Source: Streptomyces sp. AJS327 (GTDB lineage: Bacteria > Actinomycetota > Actinomycetes > Streptomycetales > Streptomycetaceae). From it: 64,000 nucleotides of DNA. Both the position numbers and the translations under genes were made by a program. This document shows positions 22,909-32,643 of the stretch, in pieces. Every line of letters starts with the position of its first letter. The first letter of the stretch is position 1. Under the pieces are notes generated by a model that was given only the letters and a program-made list of their open reading frames with translations, searched no databases and was not told the origin of the DNA. The stretch is from positions 190,001 to 254,000 of the forward strand of contig NZ_SKBR01000001.1 in assembly GCF_013450295.1 (NCBI RefSeq), written 5' to 3'.

Positions 22909-23347
22909 ACCGCGCTCAACTGGGGAGAACGGGGCTGAATCGCGCTGGGACGGGTTGGAGGGGGCTGGCCTGGGCGGTCCCGGGCCGGGTCGATCCGGAG
23001 CTGGGACCTCCGGTGGGGCTCGGTGGTGGCGCTCCGTGGACCGGTCAATCCGGCGGGTGACAGTAGGACTGTCGGGCTGTCCAGATAGTCAAAGACCATC
23101 TCTGGTTTTTGTGCGCATACGACCCATGACCGGCCTAGGGTGCGGAGAGATAGCCTTGCACGGGTGATCAGCGCGAGAGCCGTTGGTGGGCAGCCCGCCC
23201 ATCGGCGCACGCCTGACGCGTCCCGGTGACGCGCGGGTGTGGCTGGTCTCTCTGTTCGTGGTGCGGCGACCGGGCCCCGTGGCCCCCGTGCGCCGTGCCC
23301 TACCACCACCGACGTCACGCAATGGCGCGCGACAGGAGCCTGAGAAC
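22909..23347. other. regulatory region upstream of the glutamate dehydrogenase gene
   Basis: This 439-base stretch has a locally AT-richer core (23085-23160). GACAGT-AGG-ACTGTC (23059-23073) is a perfect 6-bp hairpin or operator-like palindrome. CTAGGGT near 23138 may be a -10 element, but I could not match a -35 at standard spacing. The translation start of the downstream gene has AGGAG. Confidence 0.45.
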
Positions 23348-26300
23348 ATGCAGACCAAGCTGGACGAAGCAAAGGCCGAGCGGCTGGCCGAGGCCGCCCG
23401 GGTAGCTGAGCAGGGACCAGCGGGTGGGCACCATCCCCCGCAGGGCCTCGAAGGCGGTGCACTCGCCGCCTACCTCCAGCGTTTCTACCTGCATACCGCT
23501 CCCGAGGACCTGATCGAGCGGGATCCGGTGGACATCCTCGGGGCGGCCCTCTCCCACCACCGGCTCGCCCAGCAGCGCCCCCAGGGCACGGCCAACGTCC
23601 GTGCCTTCACCCCGTCGGTCGACGAGAACGGCTGGACGTGCACCCACACCGTCGTGGAGGTCGTCACCGACGACATGCCGTTCCTGGTCGACTCGGTCAC
23701 CAACGAGCTGTCCCGCGAGGGGCGCGGCATCCACGTCGTGATCCACCCGCAGATGGTGGTGCGCAGGAACGTCACGGGTGAGCTGCTCGAGGTCCTGTAC
23801 GAGGGCCGGGATCCGCTGAGCCTGTCCGCGGACGGCCTCGCGGAGGAGCTTCCGCACGACGCGGTGGTGGAGTCCTGGATCCACGTCGAGGTCGACCGGG
23901 AGACCGACCGGGACGACCTCAAGGAGATCAACACGGGCCTGCTGCGGGTCCTCTCCGACGTGCGGGAGGCCGTGGAGGACTGGCAGAAGATGCGCGGCGC
24001 CGCGCTCCGGATCGCCGACGAGCTGCCGACCGAGCCGCTGGCCGGGGACCTGGCGTCGGAGGAGGTCGAGGAGGCCAGGGAGCTGCTGCGGTGGCTGGCC
24101 GACGACCACTTCACCTTCCTCGGCTACCGGGAGTACGAACTCGGCCGCGAACCGGAGATGGGGGAGTCGCCCGACGAGCAGCTGACCCTCACCGCCAAGC
24201 CGGGTACCGGCCTCGGCATCCTGCGCTCCGACCCGCTGCACGCCGCGGACGACGGGCACCCGGTCTCGCCCTCCTTCAACCGCCTTCCGGCTGACGCGCG
24301 CGCCAAGGCCCGGGAGCATCGGATGCTGGTGCTGACCAAGGCCAACAGCCGTGCCACCGTGCACCGTTCCTCGTACCTCGACTACATCGGCGTCAAGCGG
24401 TTCGACGCCGAGGGGAACGTCGTGGGGGAGCGGCGCTTCCTCGGCCTGTTCTCCTCGGCCGCCTACACCGAGTCGGTGCGCCGGGTGCCGGTGATCCGCC
24501 GCAAGGTCAGCGAGGTGCTGGCCGGCGCCGGATTCGCGCCGGACAGCCACGCCGGCCGGGACCTGCTCCAGATCCTGGAGACCTACCCGCGCGACGAGCT
24601 GTTCCAGACGGACGTCGACCCGCTGCGCTCCATCGTGACCTCGGTGCTCTACCTCCAGGAGCGGCGGCGACTGCGGCTGTACCTGCGGCAGGAGGAGTAC
24701 GGACGGTACTACTCGGCGCTGGTCTACCTCCCCCGGGACCGGTACACCACCGCCGTCCGGCTGCGGTTGACCGAGATCCTGATGGAGGAACTCGGCGGTA
24801 CCAGCGTCGACTTCACCGCCTGGAACACCGAGTCGGTGCTCTCCCGGCTGCACTTCGTGATCCGACTGCCCGCCGGTTCGGAGCTGGCCGTGCTGCCGGA
24901 GAGCGAGTCGGAGCGGATCGAGGCGCGGCTGGCGGAGGCCGCGCGCTCCTGGGCGGATGGTTTCTCCGAGGCGCTGGTCAGCGAGTTCGGTGAGGAGCAC
25001 GCGGCCGAGCTGGCCCACCAGTACGCGCAGGCCTTCCCCGAGGGGTACAAGGCGGACTTCTCGCCGCGGGCCGCCGTCGCCGACCTGCTGCACCTGGGCA
25101 GGCTGCCGCGGGACGCGGACGGCGCGGGCTTCGCGCTCAGCCTGTACGAGCCGGTGGGCGCGGCGCCGGGCGAGCGCCGCTTCAAGATCTACCGCACCGG
25201 CCGTCCGGTCTCGCTCTCCGCGGTGCTGCCGGTGCTCCAGGCGATGGGCGTCGAGGTGGTCGACGAGCGGCCGTACGAACTGCGCCCCGCCGACCGCAGC
25301 AGCGCCTGGATCTACGACTTCGGACTGCGGCTCTCCGAGGCGCAGGCCCAGGAGATGGACGAGGAGGCGCGGGAGCGCTTCCAGGACTGCTTCTCCGCGG
25401 TGTGGACCGGCCAGGCGGAGAACGACGGGCTGAACGCGCTGGTGCTGTCCGCCGGGCTGACCTGGCGGCAGGCGATGGTGCTGCGCTCGTACGCGAAGTA
25501 CCTGCGGCAGGCTGGCGCCACCTTCAGCCAGAGCTACATGGAGGACACCCTCCGGAACAACGTGCACACCACCCGGCTGCTGGTCAGCCTGTTCGAGGCG
25601 CGGCTCGACCCGACCCGGTCGGGCGCGGGCCACGAGCTGACGGACGGTCTGCTGGAGGAGCTGGAGGGGGCGCTGGACCAGGTCGCCAGCCTGGACGAGG
25701 ACCGCATCCTGCGGCGCTTCCTGACCGTCATCAAGGCGACCCTGCGGACCAGTTACTACCAGATGGACAGCCGCGGCCAGCCGCACGCCTACGTCTCGAT
25801 GAAGCTGGATCCGCAGGCCATCCCGGAACTGCCGGCGCCGCGCCCGGCGTACGAGATCTGGGTGTACTCCCCGCGGGTCGAGGGCGTCCACCTGCGGTTC
25901 GGCAAGGTCGCCCGGGGCGGTCTGCGCTGGTCGGACCGGCGGGAGGACTTCCGTACCGAGATCCTGGGCTTGGTCAAGGCGCAGGAGGTGAAGAACACCG
26001 TCATCGTGCCGGTCGGCGCCAAGGGCGGGTTCGTCGGCAAGCAGCTGCCCGATCCGGCGGTCGACCGGGACGCCTGGCAGGCGGAGGGTATCGCCTGCTA
26101 CCGGACGTTCATCTCCGGTCTGCTGGACATCACCGACAACCTGGTGGGTGGCGAGGTCGTGCCCCCCGAGGACGTCGTGCGGTACGACGGTGACGACACC
26201 TACCTGGTGGTCGCGGCGGACAAGGGCACCGCCACCTTCTCGGACATCGCCAACGAGGTGGCGGGCGCCTACGGCTTCTGGCTGGGCGACGCCTTCGCCT

Positions 26301-28324
26301 CGGGCGGCAGCGCGGGGTACGACCACAAGGGCATGGGCATCACGGCGCGCGGCGCCTGGGAGTCGGTCAAGCGGCACTTCCGCGAGCTGGGGCACGACAC
26401 CCAGACGCAGGAGTTCACGGTCGTCGGCGTCGGTGACATGTCGGGGGACGTGTTCGGCAACGGCATGCTCGCCTCGGAGTGCGTCCGGCTGGTCGCCGCC
26501 TTCGACCACCGGCACATCTTCCTCGACCCGGAGCCGGACGCGGCCGTCTCCTACGCGGAGCGCCGCCGACTGTTCGAACTGCCGCGCAGCTCCTGGGCGG
26601 ACTACGACACCAAGCTGATCTCGGCGGGTGGCGGCGTGCACCCGCGTACCGCCAAGTCGGTCCCGATCACCCCGCAGGTGCGGGCGGTGCTCGGGCTGCC
26701 GCAGGGCGTCGCGAAGCTGACCCCGGCCGAGCTGATGAAGGCGATCCTGGAGGCGCCGGTCGACCTGCTGTGGAACGGCGGCATCGGCACGTACGTCAAG
26801 GCGTCCACCGAGAGCAACGCGGACGTCGGGGACAAGGCCAACGACATGATCCGCGCCGACGGTCAGGACCTGCGCGTGCAGGTGGTCGGGGAGGGCGGCA
26901 ACCTCGGCCTCACCCAGCTGGGCCGGATCGAGTACGCGCACACCGGTGGCCGGGTGAACACCGACGCGATCGACAACAGCGCCGGTGTCGACACCTCCGA
27001 CCACGAGGTGAACATCAAGATCCTGCTGAACGCGGTGGTCGCCAACGGCGACATGACCGTCAAGCAGCGGAACACGCTGCTCGCTGAGATGACCGACGAG
27101 GTCGGGGCGCTGGTCCTGCGGAACAACTACGCGCAGAACGCGGCGCTGGCCAACTCCACGCACCAGGCGTCGAGTCTGCTCCAGGCCAACCAGCGGCACA
27201 TGCGGCAGTTGGTCAAGGAGGGGCATCTGGACCGGGCGCTGGAGTTCCTGCCCGGAGACCGGCAGATCAAGGAGCGGCTGGCGAACGGGCAGGGGCTGAC
27301 CGAGCCGGAGCTGGCCGTGATGCTCGCCTACACGAAGATCACGCTGACCAACGAGCTGATCAGCACCGGCCTGCCGGACGACCCGTACCTGCGGTGGTTG
27401 GCACACGCCTACTTCCCGAAGCCGCTGCGCGAACGTTTCCCCGACGAGATCGACGGGCACGCGCTGCGCCGCGAGATCGTCACCACCCTGCTGGTCAACG
27501 ACACGGTGAACACCGGCGGTTCGACGCTGATCTTCCGGATGAAGGAGGAGTCCGGCGCCTCGACGGAGGAGATCGTCCGGGCGCACACCGCGGCCCGCGC
27601 GATCTTCGGTCTCGGGGAGATCTGGGACGAGGCGGAGTCGCTGGACAACGTCGTCCCCGCGGAGGTGCTGACCAGCATCCGGCTGCACGCCCGGCGGCTG
27701 GTCGAGCGCGGCACCCGCTGGCTGCTCAACAACCGTCCGCAGCCGCTGCTGCTGGCCGACACCATCGAGCTGTTCGGACAGCGGGTGGCGGAGGTCTGGG
27801 CCGAACTGCCCAAGCTTCTCAAGGGCGATGACCTGAAGTGGCACCAGCAGATCCACATGGAGCTGGAGAGCGCCGGGGTGCCCACCGGGCTGGCGTTGCG
27901 GGTGGCGGGCTTCTCCGCCGCGTTCCCCGCGCTGGACGTGGTCGCGGTGGCCGGCCGTACCGGGATCGACCTGATCGACGTCGCCGCGGTCTACTACGAC
28001 CTCGGTGACCGGCTCGGCATCACCCAGCTCCAGGAGCGGGTCAGCGAGCTGCCCCGGGCCGACCGCTGGCAGTCGATGGCGCGGGCCTCCATCCGCGAGG
28101 ACCTGTACGCGGCGCACCAGTTGCTGGCCGCCGACGTGCTGGCGGCGGGGGACGGCACGGCCACCCCCGACCAGCGGTACGCCGCGTGGGAGGAGAAGAA
28201 CCGCACGGTGCTGGTGCGTGCCCGGGCCACGCTGGACGAGATCCAGTCCTCGGACACCTTCGATCTGGCGAACCTCTCGGTGGCCATGCGCACCATGCGG
28301 ACCCTGCTGCGCAGCAACCGCTGA
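23348..28324 (+). CDS. NAD-specific glutamate dehydrogenase, 180-kDa type
   Basis: The 1658-residue enzyme is of the large NAD-dependent class first described in Streptomyces clavuligerus; it deaminates glutamate to 2-oxoglutarate and so feeds carbon and nitrogen catabolism. The N-terminal half (1-700) holds ACT-like regulatory segments, for example DDMPFLVDSVTNELSREG. The catalytic core at about 830-1300 shows LRFGKVARGGLRWSDR, VPVGAKGGFVGKQLPD and the nucleotide-binding VVGVGDMSGDVFGNGML. The length matches the family. ATG 23348 follows AGGAG. The gene is monocistronic, with a palindrome upstream and a two-way terminator after it. Confidence 0.96.
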   Translation: MQTKLDEAKAERLAEAARVAEQGPAGGHHPPQGLEGGALAAYLQRFYLHTAPEDLIERDPVDILGAALSHHRLAQQRPQGTANVRAFTPSVDENGWTCTHTVVEVVTDDMPFLVDSVTNELSREGRGIHVVIHPQMVVRRNVTGELLEVLYEGRDPLSLSADGLAEELPHDAVVESWIHVEVDRETDRDDLKEINTGLLRVLSDVREAVEDWQKMRGAALRIADELPTEPLAGDLASEEVEEARELLRWLADDHFTFLGYREYELGREPEMGESPDEQLTLTAKPGTGLGILRSDPLHAADDGHPVSPSFNRLPADARAKAREHRMLVLTKANSRATVHRSSYLDYIGVKRFDAEGNVVGERRFLGLFSSAAYTESVRRVPVIRRKVSEVLAGAGFAPDSHAGRDLLQILETYPRDELFQTDVDPLRSIVTSVLYLQERRRLRLYLRQEEYGRYYSALVYLPRDRYTTAVRLRLTEILMEELGGTSVDFTAWNTESVLSRLHFVIRLPAGSELAVLPESESERIEARLAEAARSWADGFSEALVSEFGEEHAAELAHQYAQAFPEGYKADFSPRAAVADLLHLGRLPRDADGAGFALSLYEPVGAAPGERRFKIYRTGRPVSLSAVLPVLQAMGVEVVDERPYELRPADRSSAWIYDFGLRLSEAQAQEMDEEARERFQDCFSAVWTGQAENDGLNALVLSAGLTWRQAMVLRSYAKYLRQAGATFSQSYMEDTLRNNVHTTRLLVSLFEARLDPTRSGAGHELTDGLLEELEGALDQVASLDEDRILRRFLTVIKATLRTSYYQMDSRGQPHAYVSMKLDPQAIPELPAPRPAYEIWVYSPRVEGVHLRFGKVARGGLRWSDRREDFRTEILGLVKAQEVKNTVIVPVGAKGGFVGKQLPDPAVDRDAWQAEGIACYRTFISGLLDITDNLVGGEVVPPEDVVRYDGDDTYLVVAADKGTATFSDIANEVAGAYGFWLGDAFASGGSAGYDHKGMGITARGAWESVKRHFRELGHDTQTQEFTVVGVGDMSGDVFGNGMLASECVRLVAAFDHRHIFLDPEPDAAVSYAERRRLFELPRSSWADYDTKLISAGGGVHPRTAKSVPITPQVRAVLGLPQGVAKLTPAELMKAILEAPVDLLWNGGIGTYVKASTESNADVGDKANDMIRADGQDLRVQVVGEGGNLGLTQLGRIEYAHTGGRVNTDAIDNSAGVDTSDHEVNIKILLNAVVANGDMTVKQRNTLLAEMTDEVGALVLRNNYAQNAALANSTHQASSLLQANQRHMRQLVKEGHLDRALEFLPGDRQIKERLANGQGLTEPELAVMLAYTKITLTNELISTGLPDDPYLRWLAHAYFPKPLRERFPDEIDGHALRREIVTTLLVNDTVNTGGSTLIFRMKEESGASTEEIVRAHTAARAIFGLGEIWDEAESLDNVVPAEVLTSIRLHARRLVERGTRWLLNNRPQPLLLADTIELFGQRVAEVWAELPKLLKGDDLKWHQQIHMELESAGVPTGLALRVAGFSAAFPALDVVAVAGRTGIDLIDVAAVYYDLGDRLGITQLQERVSELPRADRWQSMARASIREDLYAAHQLLAADVLAAGDGTATPDQRYAAWEEKNRTVLVRARATLDEIQSSDTFDLANLSVAMRTMRTLLRSNR

Positions 28325-28333
28325 GCCAGCGAA

Positions 28334-28372
28334 CCCGGCGCCGCGCCACCCTCCCGGGGGCGTGGCGCCGGG
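28334..28372. terminator. bidirectional terminator between convergent genes
   Basis: A 14-bp stem with one G-U pair (CCCGGCGCCGCGCC and GGCGTGGCGCCGGG) fills the 55-base gap between the glutamate dehydrogenase stop and the stop of the minus-strand glycosyltransferase. Confidence 0.75.
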
Positions 28373-28379
28373 GCGTCGT

Positions 28380-30905
28380 TCAGCTCGTCGGGGTGGCCGC
28401 GTTCCGGGAGGTGGTTCCGGGCGCCGGGGGCGTGGTCTCCTCCGGCAGCGGACGCAGCGCCAGCGCGAGGTTGTTGCCGACGGTGAAGTACAGACGGGCG
28501 CCGGTCCCGGTGTCCGCGAGCCGCGCGACGGGGGAGATGTCGATCTTCTTGCGGTCCGCGAGGTCGTCCAGCAGCCGGGAGAGCCGTAGCGGAACGGCGT
28601 TCTCCCCGGGGCGTACCCACAGGTCCCACACCGGGTCGTCGACAGCGTCGCTCAGGGCCGCGGGCAGGTCGTAGGGCAGGTCGAAGCGGAGGACCCACCG
28701 TCCGTCCGGCTCGCCCGGGGCCGCCCCGGAGGCGCCGTTCCCGCTGGTTCCGGGGCCCGCGTCGGCCCCCGCGCCGCCGTTGGTTCCCGGCCCTCCGCTG
28801 GTTCCAGCGCCGCCGTTGGTTCCGGTGGTGCGCGCGGCCGGTGGGGTGGGCCTCTCCCAGGTGCCGGGCAGGTCGAAGCCGCGGCCCTTCTCCCCGCGCG
28901 GGACGGCCAGCAGCACCGGCCACGCTCCGTCGTCCGCGGCGCTGGTGCCGGGCCCGCCGTCACCGCCGGTGGCGCCGCTCCCGTTCCCGCTCTCGGCTCC
29001 GTTCCGGCTTCCGCCGCCGTTCGCCGGTGCGCCGAGGTCGGTGTACAGCAGCACCCGCAGCACGAAGCCCCGTGACTCGACCGCGACGGAGGCCACCTCG
29101 GCGTGCCCGGAGCGCTGCCAGCTGCGGATGGCGAGGTAGCCGTCGGCGGTGGTGTACGGGATGCGGGCGATCAGGTCGCCGTTCGGGTCCCGTTGCGCGG
29201 GCATCGTCAACAGCCGTGCCGTCTCGACGAGTTCCGCGCGGACACGGCGCCGCTTCCGGTCGGCGGCGCGTTCGACGTACGCGTCCCAGCGGCCCTCGAA
29301 CATCGGGTACCGGCCGGGGCTGACCTCCAGTCGGACCCGGCCGCCGCCGCTGGCACGGTCCTCCGGAATGGGCAGCCGCAGGGCGCCGGACGTGGGCTGG
29401 CGGCGCGGCCGGAGCAGCAACGACGCCTGCCCCTCGGGGAGTTTGGCGGCGCGCAGCCGCACCACGACGGTGCCGTCCTCCGCCACCAGCACCCGGGCGG
29501 CCGGACGCGGCATGCCCGGGGAGCCGCCCCGCTCGCGCCGGGACCGGTCCTTCAGGCGGCGCAGCGCCCGCAGCAGGGGCCGCCCGAGGGGCGCGACGAT
29601 CCGGCGCAGCAGCCCCCGTTCGCGCCCCGGCGCGGGCTCCGCCACGCTGGCGGCCGCGCTGGGGGCCGAGGCGGCGCGGGCGGCGGGCACGGTGGTGGAC
29701 CGGGTGGGCGCGGGGGGCGTCAGGGCGGCGCGGTGCGCTGGGCGCCGCTCCAGGAGTTCCGCGAAGAGGTGTTCGTACTCTCCGGCGATCCGCTCGGGCG
29801 CGTACCGACGGGCCTTCTCCAGCGCGGCGAGGCCCATCCGCCGCCGCCGCTGGGGGTCCTCGACGAGGTGCAGCAGGGCGTCCGCGAAGGCCTGGACGCT
29901 GAACTCGGTCTCGCCGAGCGGGGAGAGCAGCCCGTCCCGGCCGTTGCTGATGATCTCGCCGGGGCCGTGCGGGCAGTCGGTGCTGACCACGGGCACCCCG
30001 CAGTGCATGGCCTCGACGAGGGTCATGCCGAAGGACTCGGCGTCCGAGGAGACGGCGGCGATGGAGCCCTTGGCCCACTCGGTCTCGATGGGGGAGTGCG
30101 GGCCCATGAGGAACACCTGGTCGTAGAGGCCGAGTTCGTTGATCAGTGCGCGGAGGGCCGCCCGCTGCCGCCCCCTGCCGTAGATCCGCAGCCGCCAGTC
30201 CGGATGCTCCCGGGCGACCAGGGCGAAGGCCGAGATCAGCCGGTCGTACCGCTTGACCTTGACGAGCCGTCCGGCCGCCACGATCAGCTTCGCCTCGCCC
30301 GTCGAGGGCTCGACCTCGGGGGTGGGGACGGCGTTGGGCACGCAGACCACCCGGGTGCCGGTGCCCGCCAGCAGCGACCGGTAGTCGGCGGCGTCGGCGT
30401 AGGAGACGGTGACGAAGGCGTCGAGCCGGGCGATGGCCGCGTCCTGGTGGATCCGGTTGTGCTCGCTGTGCATGGCGTGCGTCAGGTGTTCCTGGCCGAC
30501 GCGCAGGTACCGGTCGCTGCCGTACGCGGCCAGGTAGTCGTTGATCTTGGGGCGGGTGGCGATCACCACGTCCGCGTCGGTGCTGGTGAGGTACTCGCGC
30601 ATCCGCTCGTCGCCGAGGCGGGTGGAGATGCCGCGCTCGAAGTGGTCGGCGCCCTCGGTGAAGCGGGCGCTCGGTCGCTGGAAGGAGGGGTGGCCGCCGT
30701 CGTAGGAGGGGGAGTCGGGGCGCAGGTCGAGGAGCGGGGTGAGGGTGATGCGTGGGTCGAAGGGGAGCGCCGGGCGGTCGACGGTACGGCGCAGGGTGAC
30801 CACTTCCACCTCGTGCCGGCCGGCCAGCGCCCGGGAGAGGTTGACGGTCGACCGGATCGTTCCGCCGATTCCGTAGGCGTTGTCCAGCAGGAACGCGATC
30901 TTCAT
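28380..30905 (-). CDS. GT4 glycosyltransferase with C-terminal beta-rich module
   Basis: The 841-residue protein has a GT-B fold at about 1-375: the donor-site region IVAAGRLVKVKRYDRLISAF and the EX7E motif ESFGMTLVEAM identify family GT4. A linker follows, then a region of about 400 residues predicted as beta-rich, interrupted by Gly/Asn/Thr low-complexity runs (coded near 28720-28830 and 28935-29030). Its end carries VWDLWVRPGENAVPLRLSR and LDDLADRK, shared with the GT4 protein at 34272. ATG 30905 follows GGGAG. It probably adds sugars to a wall polymer. It is divergent from the acyltransferase gene. Confidence 0.88.
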   Translation of the reverse strand: MKIAFLLDNAYGIGGTIRSTVNLSRALAGRHEVEVVTLRRTVDRPALPFDPRITLTPLLDLRPDSPSYDGGHPSFQRPSARFTEGADHFERGISTRLGDERMREYLTSTDADVVIATRPKINDYLAAYGSDRYLRVGQEHLTHAMHSEHNRIHQDAAIARLDAFVTVSYADAADYRSLLAGTGTRVVCVPNAVPTPEVEPSTGEAKLIVAAGRLVKVKRYDRLISAFALVAREHPDWRLRIYGRGRQRAALRALINELGLYDQVFLMGPHSPIETEWAKGSIAAVSSDAESFGMTLVEAMHCGVPVVSTDCPHGPGEIISNGRDGLLSPLGETEFSVQAFADALLHLVEDPQRRRRMGLAALEKARRYAPERIAGEYEHLFAELLERRPAHRAALTPPAPTRSTTVPAARAASAPSAAASVAEPAPGRERGLLRRIVAPLGRPLLRALRRLKDRSRRERGGSPGMPRPAARVLVAEDGTVVVRLRAAKLPEGQASLLLRPRRQPTSGALRLPIPEDRASGGGRVRLEVSPGRYPMFEGRWDAYVERAADRKRRRVRAELVETARLLTMPAQRDPNGDLIARIPYTTADGYLAIRSWQRSGHAEVASVAVESRGFVLRVLLYTDLGAPANGGGSRNGAESGNGSGATGGDGGPGTSAADDGAWPVLLAVPRGEKGRGFDLPGTWERPTPPAARTTGTNGGAGTSGGPGTNGGAGADAGPGTSGNGASGAAPGEPDGRWVLRFDLPYDLPAALSDAVDDPVWDLWVRPGENAVPLRLSRLLDDLADRKKIDISPVARLADTGTGARLYFTVGNNLALALRPLPEETTPPAPGTTSRNAATPTS

Positions 30906-31133
30906 CAGGGCTCTGCTCCCTCTCGCTCACCACAGGTTGTGCACGTATCGCGTAATTATTCCCAGAGCGGTGGATCACGGGGGTGTGAACCTTCGGCGTG
31001 CTACATCCGTGTTGACCGGAAGAGGGTGGATTACGTCGGGCGGCCGGACGCCGTCCCTCGTTCAGCGGCCGCAGCGCGTTCCGGGCGGCACGCCGCCCCG
31101 GCGCCGTGCGGAGCCGCGCTTACGGTCTGATCA

Positions 31134-32378
31134 ATGGTCCCCGAGAGCATTGGTCACCGCCCAGGGTCGGCCGTCCCCGCCACCCCCGCTGTCCCCACCG
31201 GCTCCCCCGCCCACCCCCCGACCTCGTCCCCGCACCCCGGTCCGCACCACACCGGAAGCCGGGCCCCGTCCGCCCTCGGGGTCCATCCCGGCCACCGTGA
31301 GCCCGCTGCTGTCCCCGTGGCCGTGCCCCGCGGGGCGTCCCTCGCGAAGGGGCGCCCCGCGGGCGCGGGCCGCGACCCGTTCTTCGACAACGCGAAGTTC
31401 CTGCTGATCGTCCTGGTGGTGGTGGGTCACCACTGGGGCCCGATGACGGGCGCGGCGCGGTCGGTGCACGCCGGATACCTCTTCGTCTACGCCTTCCACA
31501 TGCCGCTGTTCGCGCTGCTCTGCGGCTACTTCTCGCGCGGGTTCACCGGGCGGCCGGAGCAGATCCGCAAGCTGATCACCACGGTGCTGGTGCCGTACCT
31601 GGTCTTCGAGACGGTCTACGCGGGCATGTACACGCTCTGCTGGGGGGAGCCCTTCTCGATCACCCCGGCCCAGCCGCGCTACCTGTGCTGGTTCCTGGTC
31701 GCGCTGTTCGTCTGGCGGCTGAGCACCCCCCTCTGGCGCGCGGTGCGCTGGCCGATCGTCCTCGCGCTGCTCATCTCGCTCGCCGCCGGTCTCACCTATA
31801 CGGGGGACAGCCTGGCGCTCGCCAAGGTGCTCGGCTTCCTGCCCTGGTTCGTCCTGGGGCTGTGTCTGCGTCCCGCGCACTTCCGGCCCCTGCGCACCGT
31901 GGCCGCGCGCCGCTGCGCGCTGCCGGTGCTGCTCGGCGGGGTGGCGGCCGCCTACTGGGCCTCCCCTCTCCTCGGCGCGAACTGGCTGGGGATGGAGGTC
32001 GGCTACGCGGACCTGGGGGTGAGCCCGGAGCGGTACCTCGGCACACGCTGCGCGCTGTTCGGGGTGGCCGCGGTGCTGTGCGCCGCGTTCCTCGCGCTCG
32101 TCCCGACCGGGCGGACCTGGTTCACGGTGCTCGGCGCCGTCACCATGTACCCGTACCTGCTGCACGGGCTGGTCATCAAGGGCGTGGAGAGCGTCGGCTT
32201 CCACGACCTCACGGCCGCGGGCGGCCACCTGGCGATCGTGCTGACGACGGTGTGCGCGGCGGCGCTGACGGTGCCGCTCAGCTCGGTCCCGGTGCGGCGG
32301 GTGCTCCGGCCGGTGATCGAGGGCCGCTTCCCCCGGCCGCTCATCCCGCGCCGGGAGCGCGAGCGGAGTCCGTCCTGA
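31134..32378 (+). CDS. acyltransferase-3 family membrane protein
   Basis: The 414-residue protein, after a Pro/Ser-rich N-terminal tail (about 1-85), has roughly ten membrane segments. The start of the core, DPFFDNAKFLLIVLVVVGHHW, holds the conserved histidines of acyltransferase-3 proteins, followed by AFHMPLFALLCGYFSRGF, typical of the fucose 4-O-acetylase/WecH-type subset. The family moves acetyl or succinyl groups across the membrane onto glycans. ATG 31134 is the most upstream candidate but lacks a good ribosome binding site, and a GTG nearer the core is possible. The cluster context predicts O-acylation of the wall polymer. Confidence 0.82.
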   Translation: MVPESIGHRPGSAVPATPAVPTGSPAHPPTSSPHPGPHHTGSRAPSALGVHPGHREPAAVPVAVPRGASLAKGRPAGAGRDPFFDNAKFLLIVLVVVGHHWGPMTGAARSVHAGYLFVYAFHMPLFALLCGYFSRGFTGRPEQIRKLITTVLVPYLVFETVYAGMYTLCWGEPFSITPAQPRYLCWFLVALFVWRLSTPLWRAVRWPIVLALLISLAAGLTYTGDSLALAKVLGFLPWFVLGLCLRPAHFRPLRTVAARRCALPVLLGGVAAAYWASPLLGANWLGMEVGYADLGVSPERYLGTRCALFGVAAVLCAAFLALVPTGRTWFTVLGAVTMYPYLLHGLVIKGVESVGFHDLTAAGGHLAIVLTTVCAAALTVPLSSVPVRRVLRPVIEGRFPRPLIPRRERERSPS

Positions 32379-32643
32379 GGCCACTCCACCGCCTCGCCGG
32401 ACCCCCGTCGGCGGACGCAACCGCCGTGTGCGGGACGGCCGTTGGGGCGGCGGGCGGCCGGTGGGTGGCCGGTGTGCGCGGTGCCCCGGGGTGGGGGCCC
32501 GGCGCACCGGCCCGGGGCGTCGCCCAATCGGGTAGCAGTGACGTGAGCGCCGGAGTGAAAGCGGCATTCCCCGACGGACCGGCTGGAACGATGTCGCCAG
32601 TCATTTCGGCATTCCTCGACAGGTTCCATGGAGCAGGGTGAAA

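Noticed and set aside
23315..28117. A 1600-residue open frame on the minus strand opposite the glutamate dehydrogenase gene
   Set aside because: It is the antisense shadow of a high-GC gene; its His/Arg/Val-rich composition and lack of a ribosome binding site rule out a real protein.
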